Source of the DNA: Siphonodentalium dalli | Taxonomy: Eukaryota; Mollusca; Scaphopoda; Gadilida; Siphonodentaliidae | Direction of reading: 5' to 3' | NCBI GenBank assembly: GCA_032622095.1 | Contig: CP136062.1 | Location: forward strand, 138,276,351-138,340,350 | DNA: 64,000 nt | Shown: one piece after another, positions 59,570-64,000 of the stretch | Layout: the number at the start of each line of letters is the position of its first letter | Numbering within the stretch: position 1 is the first letter of the stretch | Position numbers and translations under genes: made by a program | The notes under the pieces: model-generated | What the model was told of the DNA's origin: nothing | Databases searched by the model: none | Seen by the model: the letters and a program-made list of their open reading frames with translations, nothing else

Positions 59570-60860
59570 AACATTTCACAAATAAATGTGAGCTGCAGGG
59601 TGTGTCGATTGATTCACATGTGAAATCCAAGATGACTGCTGGCGGCCATGTTTTGGTGAATTTCTGGGGGAAAAACAATGGTAGCTCCCATTCAGAGGTC
59701 ACTCCGAAGAATCATATATGATGTTACTGTCGAAAGGGGGTGGCTGCGTGTAGGGGTTGCCGAAGGTTTTAGTCACGAAAAGAGTAAAATCCAAGATGAC
59801 CGCTAGAGGCCATATTTTTCAACGGAAAAAAATTGATGGCTCCTATCTATTGGTCACTCAGAAGATCCATATGAAGTGTGGTGACGACCTTATGAGGGAT
59901 GTGGTCTGTAAGATGTGCCAAAGTATTTAGTCATGCAAAGAGTAAAGTCAAAAATGGCTGCAGGCGGTCATGTTTTTCAACTAAATTCGGAAAAAAATCG
60001 ATGACTCCCATCCAGCAGTCACCCTGAAGATCCGTATACAGTTTGGTGATGATCGGACGAGGGATGTGGTCTGTAGGGTGTGCCAAAGGATTTTGTCATG
60101 CTAAGAGTAAAATACAAGATGACTACCGGAGGCCATGTTTCTCGTAGAACATCGTTCAAATTCGATAGTTCCCTTCCAGAGGGGACACCAACATGCCTGT
60201 AAAATTACAAACATTTCTCTGACAAATCCAGGCTGCAGGGTGTGGCGATGGATTAAATGTGAAATCCAAGATATCTGCTGGCGGCCATGTTTTTAACGCA
60301 TTTCTGAAATATTCGATGGCTCCCATCTTGAGATCACCCGTTATCCATTTGAAGTTTGGTGACGATCGAGTGAAGGGTGTGACCTGCATGTAGGGTGTGC
60401 CGAATGATTTAAACATACAAAGAGTCAAATCCAAGATGGCCGCCATGTTTTCTGCGAATTAAAAAACAAATGATTGTTCCCATCTAGAGGTCACCCCGAA
60501 GAGCGATATAAAGTTTGGTGATGATCGGATGAGGTGTTTGGTTTTTAATATGTGCCAAAGGATTAGGATCTGGTCATGCAAAGAGTAAAATTCAAGATGG
60601 CTGCCAGCCGCCAATTTTTAAATCGAAAATCTTTCAGGATCGATAGCTCCCATGCATCCAGAGTGGATCCTAAAAATACCTGTACATTTCCAAAACATTT
60701 CTCCAATAAACGCGGGCTGTGCTGATGGATTCAAATTTGAAATCCACCATGGCTGCGGGCGGCCATGTTTTTCATCAAGTTGCGGAAATAAAATCGATGG
60801 CTCCTATCTAGAGTTATGAAGGATGTGGTCTGTAGAGTGCGCCAAATGCAATTGTTGATC
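59570..60860. repeat. Array of diverged repeats containing CCAAGATGGC
   Basis: Recurring blocks AAATCCAAGATG(G/A)C(T/C)GC, GGCCATGTTTTTC, ATGGCTCCCATC, AGTTTGGTGATGATCG and GGTGTGCCAAAGGATTTAGTCATG return every roughly 150-190 bp, with many substitutions and length changes. It is non-coding. Confidence 0.75.
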
Positions 60861-60899
60861 GACTGACGGACACACAAACAACGGACTTCAAACAATGAC

Positions 60900-63710
60900 A
60901 ATAGCACAGGTCCCCAGAAAAAAAATGAACCCCACCCCAATAGTACTTAATCCTATAGAAAGGTATCCAAATTGGCCGTGCCTAATTTTTTTTATCAGTT
61001 TTTTCAAAGTCCACAATCAGGTTCAAAATACACAAAACAATATTTGTTACATAAATGCCTCATATATAAGTAGAAAGATATTTTATTACTCTTCAATTTA
61101 TTGTATCCCGTGTAAAAATTGGTTCAGAAAAACATGTGGTTATGAACACATGTCTGACGCAAACCGGCTGTAAAATTTCACTCGTTCGATGTGGTTTCCG
61201 CTGAACTGGGTCAAAGACACGGATTTTTATACCGACTTGCGCTTCAAAAACCACTCAACGGTAAGTAGAATATATATATTATACATCATTAGAAGCGGAA
61301 TTGTTTACTGACCCACCCAAACCAATCACGCCACATTACGGCATCGTAATTTAGGCCATTCGTTAATTTCATGTAGATATTTTATAGACTATTCGATATA
61401 ATTGTTGTAAAACAAAACTTAAATAATTGTTAATTTGAAGTTAAATGTAAATGTTTTCTTACCCACGCATCGACGGAATACAACTAAATTTAAAAATGCG
61501 CGCCTATCCTTGACCCAGTCACCCAGCTAAACATAACGTGATATAGTTCGAACCAATCATGGCGTTGTATTAAAGCCGAGTCTGAAACGGTACGGAATCT
61601 GACGAGGTTTGCCGAATGGGGACTAAATATGTTACAGAAAGACTTCTACCCACATAATAAAGAGCGTTCCATGTAAGTCTATTCCTGATATGGTAACACA
61701 TCAAGAGCGTTTATTGGCATAGCTTTCAGCGCATGCACAGCCCGTTGGTCGAAATGTCCCATAAAATGGAGCCAGTGTGATGGTGTTCATACTAATTATC
61801 ACGCGCGCCGCGTGTTTACTAATGTACAAATTCTTGTTTCGCCTGTGGGGTGCCATAGCGCAGATAGCTGGGTAATGTCGCAAGAGCTATACTCGTCATT
61901 GACATCAATAAATGGTATACTCGTTGGGCGCGCATCTATAATATCAAATCGACTCCATTCCACCCGCATGTGAAATTTGACTTGTATATCAAGATATTCC
62001 ACCCACTTTGGTGTTCTAGAAACCACACGAAAAAGACCCGTTAATTAGTTGAATATAACGTGACTACAAATTCTGAGGTGAAGGTCGAGTAGAGCTCTTG
62101 CGACATTACCCCTCCCATAGCGCATGTGGGTTCTATTTATAGAATGTTAATTATTGGGACACAATAAAGTTGTAGTGCTACCCCGAGGCCGAGCTGTAGT
62201 GCGACCCCGAGGCCGAGCCCGGTAAAAGTTGTAGTTGAGAATTTCAATTTCGTTTATTGGCGTTCACATTATGTCAATAATGTTTATTTTTGGTTTGTGA
62301 TAAGCTAAGCCAATTATTACAAATAACAGAAATGAAAAAGATTCTACAATCATGGGCATATAATATACGATCTTGAGCGCGTTACCATTTCTGACTATGG
62401 TTTTCTTGTATTCATGTGTCCCGCAACCAGTCTGAATGAACGGAGAAGTACCGGTATCATTCGCTACACAGAGAAGGAATTAAATTAACGCATATGAACG
62501 GTAAACTTTTGACACCCCGAACTCCCCAACAAAATAAAGTGAAACTATTCAAAATAGTCTAACGTTCTATTGTGGAGACTAATTAATTTTCGTTAATGTT
62601 CACCGTACTAATTAAATTATTAATTAAAACAAAGTTTTTGCCTCAATAAGCTTGAAAAATCGACGTTGGTACCTCCACCATCTCACGTCATCCTGTTACA
62701 CTCATCCACCGGTTACAAATCATCCACATTTACCACAGCTGTCGATACATTACATTATTGTGGCTGAATTGGTTACTGTCACATGTTATCATGCAAAACG
62801 TCACCCAGCATCTAGAAGTCTGTTTCGTCTGTGACAGTCAAACTCAACGCGAGTGCAATACTATTTCAAATTCCGTGGAAATTTCACAAATAAATTATTA
62901 TTATAATTTAATTAACTTCACAGGGGTGACCGATACGGATGCAAACTAGTATGCTCGGCCATAACATTGTTTTAAATAAGCACAATCGACGTTGGCACCT
63001 CCCACGACCTTACATCATCCTTTCCTAACGATCCGCTAAGATCATCCGTCACCAGTCACCATTCTCTCACATTCCACGCAGCTGTAAATAAGTTACTTAT
63101 TGTGCCACTTTGTCAATCATGTAATTTTGTAACAATGTATACCGGAGAGGGGCTCATTAAGTTTGTAACTTGTGCGCCAATCCACTTTGTATTATTACAA
63201 ATAAAATATGTTTAAAGTAAAAAAGTAACTAGTATGGTGACGATGCACACTGGTTATTGGTACAAATCATGTTACTGATGACTTGGTGATTTAATGCACT
63301 ATATGTTGATTATCGAACACGGCAACTTTTCCAATTTCATCTGAAGAGCTTTCGCTTGAATGTGACAACGGTAAATTTGTCAAATATCCAATTGACAGCA
63401 ATTGATATTATTGTTATTCCTTTATTACGATCGCGTTCTCTAAAGTTTGTGACATGCGCAAGAAATTACTAGAACCAGCTGGCACCTGATAACACAATCT
63501 GGTATTGTTGTGCATACTAATGTTAAGACAAATAATTTCTCAATCCCTTCCTGCAATTATGATGCCCTTATGACCAGTCGGAAATTAACAATAATACTTC
63601 GAATGTAGGTATATACCCACAATATTTGGATAACGATGTACACTTGGTATTGGGTATCTGCGTGAATCCGTAACAATAACCAGTGTGCATCGTTACCCCA
63701 ATATGTTTAG
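60900..63710. other. Intergenic stretch without a supported gene
   Basis: It holds a diverged direct repeat (about 62661-62785 and 62989-63125, both starting CGACGTTGG.ACCTCC), a short duplication CCCCGAGGCCGAGC near 62180-62220 and fragments of family 2 MITEs near 61655-61720. No exon or RNA gene is recognised. Confidence 0.5.
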
Positions 63711-63727
63711 AAAGAAACTTTCTAAAC

Positions 63728-63950
63728 ATACTAAAAACTTCTTTATTTGATAATAAAGATACTTTCCTGAGAATATGAGGCCTAAGCAGAATGAGGTCCA
63801 CAGATGGTGAATTTAGTGATTCTAGCAATTGGTTGATTCTGCAAATGACCGGCAACATATTTTGAGACATTCCAGGTAGAAACAATTGCTGCCCCGCTCT
63901 CCTTTTGTGCGGGTTCTATGACTTCTTATATATGAAATGGAGATTTAGGG
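63728..63950. repeat. Copy of the 32750-33011 repeat with hairpin arm deleted
   Basis: It matches 32750-33011 through ACTTCTTTATTTGATAATAA, the GAATGAGGTCC arm and GCTGCCCCGCTCTCCTTTTG, but lacks the centre and right arm of the fold-back around 63825-63835. Confidence 0.75.
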
Positions 63951-64000
63951 TAACTACTTTCAAAGTGTTATTGTGATTTTCAGACTTGGCGTAAGGACAT

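Overview
This is a 64 kb stretch of AT-rich animal nuclear DNA. The only host gene I can support is a fibroblast growth factor (FGF) gene on the + strand, spread over the first 29 kb. Small exons with GT/AG borders, introns of 7.7 to 10.2 kb, a tRNA-derived SINE and many short DNA transposons fit an invertebrate metazoan. A lophotrochozoan (mollusc-like) genome is my best guess, but the species cannot be named from this window.

0.3-28.9 kb, FGF gene. Four exons lie at 289-346 (signal-peptide core), 8083-8332, 18539-18645 and 28555-28905 (stop codon). Together they encode at least 254 residues. The two introns inside the FGF core sit where introns sit in FGF genes generally, and the middle exon is 107 bp. 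The N-terminal beta-trefoil segment most resembles the FGF8/17/18 group. The initiating exon is probably upstream of the window. The introns hold TTAA-flanked MITEs of at least five families, nested in places, plus hairpins, a LINE remnant and a degenerate Ig-domain exon.

29-42.5 kb, intergenic. I see no supported gene. There are minisatellites, a fold-back repeat family, G/C-tract inverted-repeat elements, a 291-bp tandem duplication and a CA microsatellite.

42.5-47 kb. A complete tRNA-derived SINE with 13-bp target duplications is followed by a recent tandem duplication (42904-44828 and 44829-46261). One copy carries a 493-bp MITE that is precisely absent from the other. A 530-bp fold-back element follows.

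47-55.8 kb, on the - strand: a tyrosine-recombinase retrotransposon of Ngaro-like layout. It has Gag, reverse transcriptase/RNase H, tyrosine recombinase and SGNH-hydrolase reading frames, and then split direct repeats. It is damaged by a frameshift in RT and an in-frame TAG before the recombinase. A 1.16 kb near-identical duplication of flanking DNA lies on both sides of it.

55.8-64 kb. No gene is supported. A 12-bp microsatellite, another double-palindrome MITE, an array of diverged repeats and further fold-back repeats occur here. The transposons explain most of the structure, but no autonomous piggyBac-type transposase that could mobilise the TTAA MITEs is visible.
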